Below are positions 41,841-51,576 of a stretch of 64,000 nucleotides of DNA, in pieces. The stretch is from assembly GCF_019976755.1 (NCBI RefSeq), contig NZ_AP023441.1, forward strand, positions 6,073,501-6,137,500, read 5' to 3'. This stretch comes from Nostoc sp. MS1 (lineage in GTDB: Bacteria; Cyanobacteriota; Cyanobacteriia; Cyanobacteriales; Nostocaceae). Each line of letters starts with the position of its first letter. Position 1 is the stretch's first letter. The notes beneath the pieces were generated by a model. It was not told the DNA's origin, did no database searches, and saw only the letters and a program-made list of their open reading frames with translations. Both the position numbers and the translations under genes were made by a program.

Positions 41841-41973
41841 TGTTATTAGTCATTAGTCATTGGTCATTAGTCAAAAGGCAGTAGGCAGGAGGCAGAAGGT
41901 TCTTTCCCCTTTCCCTTTGCCCTTTTCCCCTTTCTCCTTCATCTCCCTCATCTCCCCCCATCTCCCCCACTCT

Positions 41974-44900
41974 CTAAATCCTGACGAGTATGATAATCTC
42001 CGTTCCCCCTCCTGGGGTGCTTTGGATTGTTAGTTGCGCTCCTATGCGATCGCTACGTTCTTTGATACCCATCAAGCCAAAACCTTTTACCATTGATAAA
42101 CTATCTGTATCCAGTCCTTGTCCATTATCTTTAACTCGCAAGATAAATTGTGTCGGGTCATAGACTAGTTCTATCTTGATTTCACTAGCCAACGCATGTT
42201 TCAAGGCATTTGTCAATGCTTCTTGCCCAATACGTAGTAAGTTATTTTCTACTTCTGCTGATAAGGAATATACTTGACCGATGATATTGCAGACAATTTG
42301 CCGATCAAGGGAGGCAGACATTTGGCTGACAAGACGGTTAAAAGCTTTGGGTAAATTATTAGTTTCTAAGATTTGGGGACGGAGAGCGTTGAGCGATCGC
42401 CTGGCTTCAGCTAGTCCTTCTCGTGCTAGATCCCTTGCTTGGATGATGTGTGTGTGTACTTCTGCTAAATCATCCGTAGTTAGGCGAGAGGCTGCACCCA
42501 ATTGGACAATTACACCTGTGAAGGCTTGGGCTAGGGTATCATGAATTTCCCGCGCCATGCGGTTGCGTTCTTCTAAAATGGCAGCTTGGCGGCTGTTTTC
42601 GGCTAAATTGGTCAAATGAATTGCTAGGGTGGCTTGTTGCGCCAATGTCATAATCAATTCTATGTTTTGGGGTAGCCTAGTTCTATATTCCCAAAAGCAA
42701 AAACCAATAAATCCCAGAGGACGGGAACCTAAAATTAAAGGTACAAGCACAATAGAACGGTGTCCTTGAGTATAATGCCAGTCTATGTGCGGACAACGTT
42801 CCTCATTAGTATCATCCAAGTTAAAGAAGACAGCTTCGCCTTTTAAAAGCGAGCTTTCCCAGACAGCGCAAGTATTGACAGGTATTGGATTTGTCAATAC
42901 TTCAAATTCTGGATTTTTATAGATATTAATTACCTGTCCTTCCCTAACATATCGCTTCATCACTCGGACGTGATTAAACAAATCCTGGTAGAGAAACATT
43001 GCAGATGCACAGGAATTGATTTGAGCAGAAGCCTCTAAAAGTAGATGCTCTAGAAATGTTTCCGAGTCGAGTTCGTCTGCTAATCGATTTACACAACTTC
43101 TTAAGGCTTCGTTAGCTCTAGCTAATTCTTTTAGTTGCTGTTGGGCGGCTTTTTCTTGTTCACGAGTCACTGCGGCTTGTTTTGCTTGTTCTGCCATGCG
43201 TAGCAGTTGAATTGCCAACGTTGCTTGATGTGCTAAAGCTTGAATGAGTTCGAGTTCTTCTGCTTGCAAATCCCGTTTTGTAGTAAACCGGACGGTAAAA
43301 GTACCCACTACTTCCGCGCCAATGAGTAAGGGTACACCCAGTAAGGTTTTTACGCCTAAACTTTCCATAAATTGGCGGGATTTTTGGGATAATTCCGGTG
43401 AGTTATCTACATGATAGATAACTGGACGGCGATCGCGGATATGCTTTTTGATGATTAAATCTCTGGGAAATTTTCCTTTTCTGACCCAATGTCCTGTTAA
43501 TTTGTCAAGGTTTTCGGGTATTGCTGCCAAAATTTGACCATCAAGATAGACCAGATGTAGTGAGAAGTTTTCATTTTCTTGATTGTAGAACCACAGAGCA
43601 GCAGAGGTGGACTCTAATTGTTCAGTCATGACTTGTAATACATGACCAAGGGAGCGATCAATTTCCGGTTCTGTTGCCAATACATCTAAAGTTTTCTTGA
43701 GTACGGTATTCGCTTGAGCCAATTGCCTTAACTGCTCTTGGGCAGCTTTTTCTTGTTCATAGGCTACTGCGGTTTGCTTTGCTTGTTCTGCTAACTGGGT
43801 GAGTTGAATTGCTAAGGTTGCTTGATGGGCTAAAGCTTGAGCTAATTCAAAATCCTCTGGATGGAAACTAGTTTTGTGAGTAAACGCTAACCCCAAGAAA
43901 CCCAAGGGAATATCACCCAAGAGTAGGGGTATATACATGGCTTTTTGATGTCCTCGCTGACGATGCCACTCTAGGGCTAAAGACCAATGTTCAGGATGGG
44001 CATTGTCCCAAATGCCCACTTCTAGAGGTTTTTTTGCCTGCACTAAAATCTCCCACCCACGAGTAATATCTGCGGGAATTGGCGCTAGGAAAGGGTCAAT
44101 GTTTTGTAATTTATCTTTAGGTAGTACCTGATCTGCTTGAAAACCTAGATGCAGGCGCAATGTATGGGATAGTGCATCATAGAGAAATAAATGCGCCGAT
44201 TGAGCATTTAATTGATGTTGAATTTCTAAGATGATATGGCTCAGGAAAGTATCAAGTTCAGAAACTGCGGCTAGACGAGCCAGACTATTTTTCAGGGCAG
44301 TATTAGCCTGAGACAGTTCTACTAATTTCTTTTGGGAAGCTTGAAAACGCTCGGTGACTAGGTGTTCTACTAATTGTTTGCGGTGTAGTGCGGCTCCAAT
44401 GCTCTCAGCCGCAGTAGTCAGTACATCGATTTCTTGCTGACTCCAGTGTCGGTATTGGGCGCAATCATCAAAGGCGACAGCACCAATGTAACGTCCTTCG
44501 ATAAATAAGGGAACTCCCCCGGTTGATTTGATGCCTATGGATGCAAATTCATCTCTAATTGGCTCAGGTAAGTCCTCAACTATACGCCAAATAGAACGCC
44601 CTGCACACAATTCCTTCAGTATGACCTCGACATGCTCATTCTCAATCACTGCCATAGTGGGATGGTTGATTTGGGGCGTAATTCCTGGGGCTACCCACTC
44701 ATAAGTAATCCAATGATATAGTTTTTGTGTAGTTAGGTCTTGGGATTCGAGAATCAGTTGCACGCGACTCATGTTTGCCACTTCGCCGATCGCCTGCAAA
44801 GCTGTAGGAATTGCTACATCAATATCTTCAGTTTCTAATAAGTTTTTCGTAACTTGAGCAACCACAGAAAGTAAGCGATCGCGCTGTTGCAAAGCTTCAT

Positions 44901-45507
44901 TAATTCTGGCCAGTTCGGCGGCACGTTCTTTTTCAGCTTGTAGTAAAGTTTCTTGCATCCGTTGACGCTCGATAGCACTACCGATACAAAGGGCTGCGGT
45001 TTTCAGTACTGCTAACTCATCGGCATTGCGGCGCTTGGCTTCTCGACAGTCGTCAAAACCCACACACCCCCAACATTTACCATCAATCAAGATAGGAACT
45101 ACATGCAGTGCTTTGACTCCAATCGCCGCTTGTCCACTACGAAACGGCTCTGGCATTTCTTCCAGTAGGTAACTTAGTACCTGTCCTTGAGAAATGCGAT
45201 CGTACCAATTAGTAATTCCTTTATATGTTCCTTGGGCTACTTGATGATGAGAAATCTGTGGCACTGTATAGGGTGAATGCCATTCATAAATGATCTTCCA
45301 CCAAGGAAGTAATTCTGATGGTTGCTCAAAATGCTCAATTACACAAACCCGATCCGTATCCAAACTCATGCCAATAATTTGCAGTGCCATATTCACTGCC
45401 TGATCAAAATTACCTACAGTTAATAGCACGTTTGCTACCGAAGCCGTCGCTTCTAATAAAAGCGTTTGTTGTGTCGTATCTTTTGGCTGACTTGTAGAAA
45501 TGAGCAT
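41974..45507 (-). CDS. five-GAF NarL-type sensor histidine kinase
   Basis: 1177 residues, no membrane segment. Five tandem GAF domains at about 20-185, 225-380, 420-580, 605-775 and 810-960, each followed by a charged coiled linker (EQAKQAAVTREQEKAAQQQL). Then HisKA_3 with the phosphorylated His in ARMAREIHDTLAQAFTGVIVQ (AR written here as in the NRMAREIHDT context) and a HATPase ending GLMGIKERSDRIGAQLTIQSTPGGG. None of the GAF domains shows an obvious bilin-binding Cys motif of phytochrome or CBCR type, so a small ligand or redox signal is more likely. Repeats 1 and 2, and 3 to 5, look like separate duplication series. Confidence 0.9.
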   Translation of the reverse strand: MLISTSQPKDTTQQTLLLEATASVANVLLTVGNFDQAVNMALQIIGMSLDTDRVCVIEHFEQPSELLPWWKIIYEWHSPYTVPQISHHQVAQGTYKGITNWYDRISQGQVLSYLLEEMPEPFRSGQAAIGVKALHVVPILIDGKCWGCVGFDDCREAKRRNADELAVLKTAALCIGSAIERQRMQETLLQAEKERAAELARINEALQQRDRLLSVVAQVTKNLLETEDIDVAIPTALQAIGEVANMSRVQLILESQDLTTQKLYHWITYEWVAPGITPQINHPTMAVIENEHVEVILKELCAGRSIWRIVEDLPEPIRDEFASIGIKSTGGVPLFIEGRYIGAVAFDDCAQYRHWSQQEIDVLTTAAESIGAALHRKQLVEHLVTERFQASQKKLVELSQANTALKNSLARLAAVSELDTFLSHIILEIQHQLNAQSAHLFLYDALSHTLRLHLGFQADQVLPKDKLQNIDPFLAPIPADITRGWEILVQAKKPLEVGIWDNAHPEHWSLALEWHRQRGHQKAMYIPLLLGDIPLGFLGLAFTHKTSFHPEDFELAQALAHQATLAIQLTQLAEQAKQTAVAYEQEKAAQEQLRQLAQANTVLKKTLDVLATEPEIDRSLGHVLQVMTEQLESTSAALWFYNQENENFSLHLVYLDGQILAAIPENLDKLTGHWVRKGKFPRDLIIKKHIRDRRPVIYHVDNSPELSQKSRQFMESLGVKTLLGVPLLIGAEVVGTFTVRFTTKRDLQAEELELIQALAHQATLAIQLLRMAEQAKQAAVTREQEKAAQQQLKELARANEALRSCVNRLADELDSETFLEHLLLEASAQINSCASAMFLYQDLFNHVRVMKRYVREGQVINIYKNPEFEVLTNPIPVNTCAVWESSLLKGEAVFFNLDDTNEERCPHIDWHYTQGHRSIVLVPLILGSRPLGFIGFCFWEYRTRLPQNIELIMTLAQQATLAIHLTNLAENSRQAAILEERNRMAREIHDTLAQAFTGVIVQLGAASRLTTDDLAEVHTHIIQARDLAREGLAEARRSLNALRPQILETNNLPKAFNRLVSQMSASLDRQIVCNIIGQVYSLSAEVENNLLRIGQEALTNALKHALASEIKIELVYDPTQFILRVKDNGQGLDTDSLSMVKGFGLMGIKERSDRIGAQLTIQSTPGGGTEIIILVRI

Positions 45508-45944
45508 GAGGTAATTTCAGTTCACATAGCAACTATGGAAAATTTTAGGTAAACGAGGTAGAGCAGTAGCCACATAAGTTAGGAGATTTTCAAAGCGGGA
45601 ATGGTGGGAATATAAGACTTTATTTCCTGTGCTACACATCTTCGCTGTGTCCCAACCTACATCGTTGTACCAAACTTGCCAGAGGAAAACAAGATGGGAA
45701 TCTGCTGTATGTACTTACGTAGCAGGGGATTTCAGCTTAAGAATAAACTCTAAAAATGAGTATAGATTTACAAGTATTTACTCATCTCCACATAATGCTT
45801 TTATTTAAGCTTCAGTAAAAACTAATAAAGATTAGGTAAATTAACTCATTTTTTTAGGAAAAGTGGAATAAAAATAGTACTATCTTCTTAGTAAAAAAAA
45901 TTACGTAGTTAACTTAACAAATATTTATTAAGTAATAATACCAT
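45508..45944. other. A+T-rich interval between divergent genes
   Basis: Contains both promoters for the kinase (leftward) and the UbiA gene (rightward). A GTGCTACACATCTTCGC-type repeat fragment lies near 45630. No gene or clear operator seen. Confidence 0.5.
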
Positions 45945-46925
45945 ATGGACACTGGACGCAACTCTTTTTCCACAGGCTCCTTATTAGCCAATACTTACCA
46001 GAATTTTGCGTACCATCTAGCTGCTATGCGTCCCAGGCAATGGACAAAAAATTTGGTAGTATTTGCTGCACCGTTGTTCGCTTTCAGTATTAATATCCCG
46101 TCCTTATTAGGTAGTTTATTTGCATTTATATTATTTTGTTGTGCCTCTAGTGGCTTTTATTTAATCAACGATATTGCAGATGTTGCTGCCGATCGCCTGC
46201 ATCCTGTGAAATGTAAGCGGCCTATTGCTGCTGGACTTGTGAGCATTCCAGTAGCCATAGGTATGGCAGTGATCTTGTTGGTAGGTGCTTTAAGTATTAG
46301 TTGGTGGCGATCGCCACAATTGGGTGCAGCGATTACAGGCTATGCCATTTTACAGGTTGCCTATAACCTCAAACTCAAACGGATGGTGATTTTAGATGTA
46401 GTGGCGATCGCAACTGGGTTTGTCTTACGTGCCTTTGGAGGTGCGGCTGCTACTAACATTGTTCTTTCAGCTTGGTTCCTGCTCTGTACAGCCATGTTGG
46501 CGTTATTTTTAGGTATCGAAAAACGTAAAGCTGAACTACGCCTAGCACAAATCCAAGGTACAAAACTCCGTAGTGTACTTAGACGCTATTCCTTACCTTT
46601 ATTAGCACGGATGGAAAGCGTAGTTACTACAGGCACAGTTGTCACCTATGCACTTTGGAGTGCTGGCCCTGATTTAAAAGGTGCATCTACCTCTTGGATG
46701 CTACTCACCCTACCATTTGTATTGTATGGAATATTCCGCTATCAACTTCTCAGCGATCCCCAAGAAATTTCTCATGCAGAAGATGAGCATTTAGAAAAAG
46801 GTGGACGCACTGAAAGACCAGAAGAAGTATTGTTAAAAGATAAAGGAATCCTATTCACAGTGATTGGTTGGATTTGTACTTGCTTCATAATTCTGTGGTT
46901 AAAAAATCAAGGAATTATCCAATAA
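45945..46925 (+). CDS. UbiA-family phosphoribosyltransferase (decaprenyl-phosphate phosphoribosyltransferase-like)
   Basis: 326 residues, eight or nine membrane helices. MRPRQWTKNLVVFAAPLFA and the Asp-rich motif LINDIADVAADRLHPVKCKRPIAAG match the DPPR synthase branch of UbiA (mycobacterial Rv3806c type), which transfers phosphoribose to a polyprenyl phosphate. The second motif is weaker (GIEKRKAELRL). In cyanobacteria the lipid-linked product is not known. Neighbours (SMR protein, GT39 enzyme, epimerase) fit a pathway for lipid-linked pentose. Confidence 0.83.
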   Translation: MDTGRNSFSTGSLLANTYQNFAYHLAAMRPRQWTKNLVVFAAPLFAFSINIPSLLGSLFAFILFCCASSGFYLINDIADVAADRLHPVKCKRPIAAGLVSIPVAIGMAVILLVGALSISWWRSPQLGAAITGYAILQVAYNLKLKRMVILDVVAIATGFVLRAFGGAAATNIVLSAWFLLCTAMLALFLGIEKRKAELRLAQIQGTKLRSVLRRYSLPLLARMESVVTTGTVVTYALWSAGPDLKGASTSWMLLTLPFVLYGIFRYQLLSDPQEISHAEDEHLEKGGRTERPEEVLLKDKGILFTVIGWICTCFIILWLKNQGIIQ

Positions 46926-47020
46926 CTTACTGTAATATCTTGTCAGCCGTTAGTTATCTTTACTCTGAATATCAGCCTAAACATATCTCTGCAACTGACA
47001 ACTGACAAAAAACTTGAGCA

Positions 47021-47605
47021 ATGACCCATATAAAAACTTGGTTAAGTAAACTGCATCACTTAACCTTTACTAAGCAACTGGAACAATTACCAAAAAAAAC
47101 TGTTACCTTAGCAGAAATTGATATTGATTGGCTCAAAGCGGCTGGGATTAGGGGTGTGATACTAGACCTAGACAATACTATTATTTCCGAAGACGATCGC
47201 TACCTTTCCCCTTGGGCAGAAAATTGGATTGCTGAAGCTAAGTTAGCAGGTTTAAAACTGTTCATCCTGTCCAATGGAAAACGCCGCTACCGCGTTAAAT
47301 ATTGGTCACATCGCCTCGATATTGCCGCCATCAGTCCAGCTAAAAAACCGTTTCCCCCGGCATTCCGTAAAGCTATGAATCAGATGCGTTTATCATCTAA
47401 GAACGTAGTAGTCATAGGTGATAGTTTGCATACTGATGTTATGGGAGCAAAACTGTGTGGATGTTATTATATCCAAGTTGCCAGCCTACCCCATCCTCCC
47501 CGATGGTGGGAAAAGTTAGCAGGAAAGTGGGTGCAGATACCTTACCCTAAAGAAAAAGAACTGTGGGATTTTCATGGTGCTTTTGGTTATAAAATATTTT
47601 TCTAA
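47021..47605 (+). CDS. YqeG-family HAD phosphatase
   Basis: 194 residues, HAD class IIIA. Motif I VILDLDNTIISED with both catalytic Asp, motif II LSNGKRRYRV, motif III Lys in SPAKKPFPPAF and motif IV VIGDSLHTDVMGAKL. Eukaryotic and cyanobacterial relatives include phosphatidylglycerophosphate phosphatase (PTPMT/Gep4 group), which makes it a candidate for the PG phosphatase, an essential lipid step in thylakoids. It follows the UbiA gene by about 95 bp. Confidence 0.9.
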   Translation: MTHIKTWLSKLHHLTFTKQLEQLPKKTVTLAEIDIDWLKAAGIRGVILDLDNTIISEDDRYLSPWAENWIAEAKLAGLKLFILSNGKRRYRVKYWSHRLDIAAISPAKKPFPPAFRKAMNQMRLSSKNVVVIGDSLHTDVMGAKLCGCYYIQVASLPHPPRWWEKLAGKWVQIPYPKEKELWDFHGAFGYKIFF

Positions 47606-47692
47606 ATAAGCCGAAAATTTTTAATTTTGGCAATAAAAAGTGAAAAGTTAGACTAACATAGTGATTTGCAACTCTTTAGCCAATTAATATTT

Positions 47693-48031
47693 ATGAGTAA
47701 TCCCCTTATTTTTGGTTTACTAATTTTAATTACAGTAAGTTTAAATACAATAGCACAAACTTTATTAAAACTAGGCGCAGGACAAAATTCTCTCAACTTT
47801 TATCTATTAGGTGGGATATGTTGCTACGGATTAAGTACAGTTTTTTATATATTGGTATTAGGTAAATTAAACTTATCTATTGCTTATCCGTTAGTGATTG
47901 GATTAACAATTGTTGTCACTACAATAGTAGGGGCTATAGTTTTGCGAGAAAAAGTATTAGTTACCCAATGGATAGGTATAGGTTTACTGTTGAGTGGAAT
48001 TAGTGCGATCGCCTTAGCAAAACCATCTTAA
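47693..48031 (+). CDS. EmrE/ArnE-like small multidrug-resistance family protein
   Basis: 112 residues in four hydrophobic helices. ATG 47693 is preferred; the frame stays open to 47666 with MQLFSQLIF. Sequences such as SLNTIAQTLLKLGAG, YPLVIGLTIVVTTIVGAIVLREKV fit the SMR superfamily. The position next to a GT39 enzyme and a UbiA-type lipid phosphoribosyltransferase favours the ArnE-like lipid-linked sugar flippase branch over drug export. Confidence 0.82.
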   Translation: MSNPLIFGLLILITVSLNTIAQTLLKLGAGQNSLNFYLLGGICCYGLSTVFYILVLGKLNLSIAYPLVIGLTIVVTTIVGAIVLREKVLVTQWIGIGLLLSGISAIALAKPS

Positions 48032-48059
48032 TATTATTATAAGTAGAAGGACTAAATTA

Positions 48060-48190
48060 AACTTAACTTGAGAGCGTCGGGTTTCGACACTTCTCTACGA
48101 GACGCTAACGCGAACGACAAAGCTCAGTGACCACTGCGCTCAACCATCTTCTAATAAGGTTAACGAGCATTGAGCGTAGTCGAAATACGT
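48060..48190. repeat. dispersed repeat with GTTTCGACA and GTAGTCGAAA
   Basis: GAGAGCGTCGGGTTTCGACACTTC... ends with TTGAGCGTAGTCGAAATACG; GTTTCGACA and the GTAGTCGAAA segment are roughly inverted. Part of a Nostocales repeat family. Confidence 0.45.
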
Positions 48191-48234
48191 CTTATAAATA
48201 ATTGTGTCCACCTAATTATGAAGCCTAATGATTT

Positions 48235-49895
48235 ATGAAATTATCATTACACAAATTGAAACTCAGGCTAGGCAGCATCTTTCAAGTTTCGGACAATAAC
48301 TTATATTCATTTATGAATATTTTTAAATTGTTCATTATTAGTGTATTAATCGTAGGAATATTTTTTCGTTTTATTAATATTGATAAAAAAGTATTTTGGG
48401 GAGATGAAACTAGTACATTAGTGCGTATTTTTGGGTATACGTTTCAAGAAATGCGACAAAACTTCCTAACTAATTACCAACTGAATGTAGCAGATTTACA
48501 GAAATATCAAAGATTGCGTTCAGACAAAGGAACGTTGGAGGTAATTAAAGGATTAGCTGTGGAAGAACCCCAACTTCCACCAGCTTACTTTATCTTGTTG
48601 CGTAGTTGGGTTCAATTATTCAGTAGCTCTATAATTTCAGCCAGAAGTTTTTCTGCTGTCATCAGCTTGTTAGCTTTGCCAGCTATCTATTGGTTGTGTC
48701 GTGAGTTATTTCCCTCATCAAATACAGCATGGATGGCGCTTGGGTTATTAGCAATTTCTCCATTTCAAGTTCTCTACGCTCAAGAAGCCCGTCCTCAAAG
48801 TCTTTGGACTGTAACAATTCTTTTATCTAGCGCTGCTTTACTAAAGTCACTGCGTCAAGGTACAAAGTTAAACTGGTTATTTATACAGTTACTCTAACTA
48901 TCAGCTTATATACATACCTTTTCTCTTGCTTAGTTGCCATAGGGCATGGCTTATATATTCTAATTTATGAAGGTTTCCGATTCACAAAAACTCTCAGGGC
49001 TTATTTACTCTCTTCATTACTATCTCTTTTACTCTTTAGTCCCTGGTTAATTGTCACTGCTAGTAGCTTTTCTAAATTAGATCAAGAAACAAGCTGGTCT
49101 AAAATAGCTGTTCCTTTAGAGGTTTTAATTAAAACTTGGTTGTTGAATATTAGTAGATTGTTTCTTGATGTTAATTATAATTTAGTTATTAAAAATAACA
49201 TTTTATACCTGGGTATTGGAGCGATCGCAGTTCTAGTTATTTACTCAATTTACTTTCTGTGTCGTCAAACTCACAAAAAAACTTGGTTATTTATCCTCAT
49301 ATTAATCAGTGTTACAGCATTAGCGTTAGTTTTACCCGATTTAATTACAGGAGGAAGGCGTTCGAGTATTGCACGATATCTAATCCCTTTCTTCTTAGGT
49401 ATTCAATTAGCAGTAGCTTATTGCTTGTCTTCCCATCTCTTTTTTGTCACCAGTCGAGTTTGGCATCAACAATTATGGAGAATCATCACTATTAGTTTGC
49501 TCTCTGTTGGTATCCTATCTTGTGTATTTATATCTCAGGCAGATGCTTGGTGGAATAAATATAATTGTATTTATATACCTAATGTCGCTAGTGTAATTAA
49601 GCAATCTACTAATCCTATTCTTATTGCCTCTGGTTATCCGCCTTTAGATTTGGCTTATTTCTTCAAACCTGAAGCGAATTTTCTCATACAATCACCAGAA
49701 CAAGGTATACCTTGTGAGACTAACGATGTCTCTATTCTCAGTCGCAATTATTCTTCTAAATATTTAGATGAAGTATTGCAGAAAGCCAAGAATTGTCGTG
49801 TTTCTAAATTCTACAATTGGAAGGGAAATGTAGAACCTACATTTGAAACCAAAATTATGCTTTGGAAGTTGAGTGCAAATCCGTTAAAATCTTAG
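48235..49895 (+). pseudogene. frameshifted GT39-type glycosyltransferase
   Basis: Frame one runs from ATG 48235 to 48897 (220 residues) and begins with a membrane helix, then FWGDETSTLVRIFGYTF, the first acidic loop of PMT/ArnT-like enzymes. The product is continued in the -1 frame: from about 48883 (VTLTISLYTYLFSCLVA, then HGLYILIYEGFRFTKTLRAYL) without a break to the stop at 49895 (TRYLIP-like IARYLIPFFLGIQLAVAYCL). The full length would be about 553 residues. One base is lost near 48882-48886. Either this is a real inactivation or a sequence error; the rest of the frame is well preserved, which implies a recent event. It probably used a lipid-linked sugar donor. Confidence 0.75.
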
Positions 49896-50045
49896 ATGAT
49901 GAGCGGAGAGTAAATATTGGCGTTGCTGAATCAAGGGATGATTCTTTTAGGGTAGGCATCCTGCCTGCTCTATAATACAAGGGACGGGCAAGATGCCCAT
50001 CCCATAAAAGATGTTTTTTATTTGCCAGTTCCTAACTTGAGTAGT

Positions 50046-50996
50046 CTAGGTGTACAAAGACTTTACCCATTGCCATTCTTGAACCAAACCCTCCTTCAAC
50101 GTGACATTTGGCGCATATCCTAGAATTTTCCTTGCCTTCGATACATCAGCAGCCGTGTGACGTGCGTCTCCCATCGCCTTATCTATGTGATTTCGCTTAA
50201 TTGGCTGACCAGCGATTTGTTCCATTGTGTCTAACACCTCAGCTAAAACTACCCTACTACCACCACCAACATTAAATATTTCCCCTATAGCCGCCAATTC
50301 TCTAGCAGCAGCTAAATTTGCCGCTACAGCATCACTCACAAACGTAAAATCACGAGTTTGCTGTCCATCACCATAAACAGGAATGGCTTCATCCTGCAAA
50401 ACAGATTTAAAAAACTTATGGAAAGCCATATCAGGGCGCTGTCTAGGGCCATAAACTGTGAAATAACGCAGAGCCACAAAAGGCACACCAAAGTTTTTGT
50501 GATATAGCCCACATAAACGTTCGGCAGCTAGCTTTGTAATGCCATAGGGAGAAACTGGTTGCGGAGGAATCCCTTCATGGGTAGGTAGTGTTTCCGCATC
50601 CCCATATACACTAGAAGTAGATGCAAATACGAATCTAGTTAATTGTTTAGCATCCTTCGCCGCTTCCAACAAAACTTGTGTAGCATTAATGTTGCGTTCA
50701 GTATAAGCGCGGAATCCTTTACCCCAACTCGCCCTTACACCTGCCTGCGCCGCCTGATGGTACACCACAGTTACATCTTGTAGGAGTTTCTGCCAATCTA
50801 AAAATTGAATATCTCCTTCAATAAAGGTAAAGTTAGGCGACGATTGTAAATTAGCAATATTCTTACGTTTTAATAAAGGGTCGTAGTAATCGTTCACTTC
50901 ATCAATCCCGATGACATCTTCACCTTGTTTGAGCAAGGCTTCCACTAGATGCGAACCAATAAACCCTGCTGCTCCAGTAACTATAATTTTGGCCAT
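50046..50996 (-). CDS. NAD-dependent epimerase (UDP-glucuronate/UDP-glucose 4-epimerase-like)
   Basis: 316 residues, extended SDR. TGAAGFIGSHLVEALL, VIGIDEVNDYYDPLLKRKN, VYHQAAQAGVRASW, VFASTSSVYGD and the catalytic YGITKLAAERL. YYDPLLKRKNI and HQAAQAGVR are characteristic of UDP-glucuronate 4-epimerase-like enzymes. KHFG-type insertion is absent. It supplies UDP-sugars for exopolysaccharide or lipid-linked glycans. A palindromic repeat fills the gap to the GT39 gene. Confidence 0.9.
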   Translation of the reverse strand: MAKIIVTGAAGFIGSHLVEALLKQGEDVIGIDEVNDYYDPLLKRKNIANLQSSPNFTFIEGDIQFLDWQKLLQDVTVVYHQAAQAGVRASWGKGFRAYTERNINATQVLLEAAKDAKQLTRFVFASTSSVYGDAETLPTHEGIPPQPVSPYGITKLAAERLCGLYHKNFGVPFVALRYFTVYGPRQRPDMAFHKFFKSVLQDEAIPVYGDGQQTRDFTFVSDAVAANLAAARELAAIGEIFNVGGGSRVVLAEVLDTMEQIAGQPIKRNHIDKAMGDARHTAADVSKARKILGYAPNVTLKEGLVQEWQWVKSLYT

Positions 50997-51231
50997 GTTA
51001 CCTATTTTATTTTGTATGTTCTAAGTCTTTATATCTACAGGTTAATAGTGATGATGAAATAAAGTCATTATTTCCTAGTTAGTTTTAAAACAATTATGTT
51101 GAGTTTGGCAAATTAAATGAAATTGGGAGGAAGAGAGATGTGGTTCTCCTTCTCTCGGGGAAACTGTGCGAATGGAGACGCTAACGCTAACGACTGTGCA
51201 GTAATAGAGTTTCGGCTATGCGGGAGTTTCA

Positions 51232-51271
51232 ACTTGGCGGGAGTTTTGACTTCGCTCAACTCCCGCCAAGT
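51232..51271. repeat. 14-bp perfect inverted repeat
   Basis: ACTTGGCGGGAGTT, preceded by one A, pairs perfectly with AACTCCCGCCAAGT around a 12-base loop with TTCG. It has no T-run, so it is a palindromic repeat rather than a terminator. Confidence 0.75.
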
Positions 51272-51332
51272 CGAGATTTGCCCACAGGGAGATGAGGTAG
51301 ACAAGGCGGATGGGGAAATTTATTACTCAGCA

Positions 51333-51361
51333 GGCGCTAAACGCGCTGCTACCGCTAACAC
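51333..51361. repeat. dispersed GC-rich repeat, copy 3
   Basis: GCGCTAAACGCG, one altered base, then CTACCGCTAACA; same family as 1280-1309 and 40637-40664. Confidence 0.7.
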
Positions 51362-51454
51362 CACTCATCCTCAACACTTGCATCAGGGTCAGATTTGGTG
51401 AAAAATTGATCCGCGAGTAGTTTGATACCAATTCCCAGAAGCCAATATCTGGAT

Positions 51455-51541
51455 TTCTTAATTTTGAATTTTGCGGAAAGTTCTGTAGGCGGGTTTCCCG
51501 CCGTAGGAAACTTTTCAAGACGAATTTTGAATTGAATTGGT
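51455..51541. repeat. palindromic dispersed repeat, copy 2
   Basis: Nearly the same 85-bp sequence as 27000-27085, including GGAAAGTTCTGTAGGCGGG and TTTCCCGCCGTAGGAAACTT, and with AATTTTGAATT on both flanks. It ends 35 bp before purD. Confidence 0.8.
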
Positions 51542-51576
51542 ACTTCTCGTTTTGCCAGAGACGCAAGAGGGAATCA

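Larger units (their letters stand above)
50997..51576. other. repeat-rich interval upstream of purD
   Basis: No gene. Contains a strong inverted repeat (51232-51271), the third copy of the GC-rich dispersed repeat (51333-51361), and the second copy of the palindromic repeat (51455-51541). The purD start is immediately to the right of that repeat. Confidence 0.6.
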
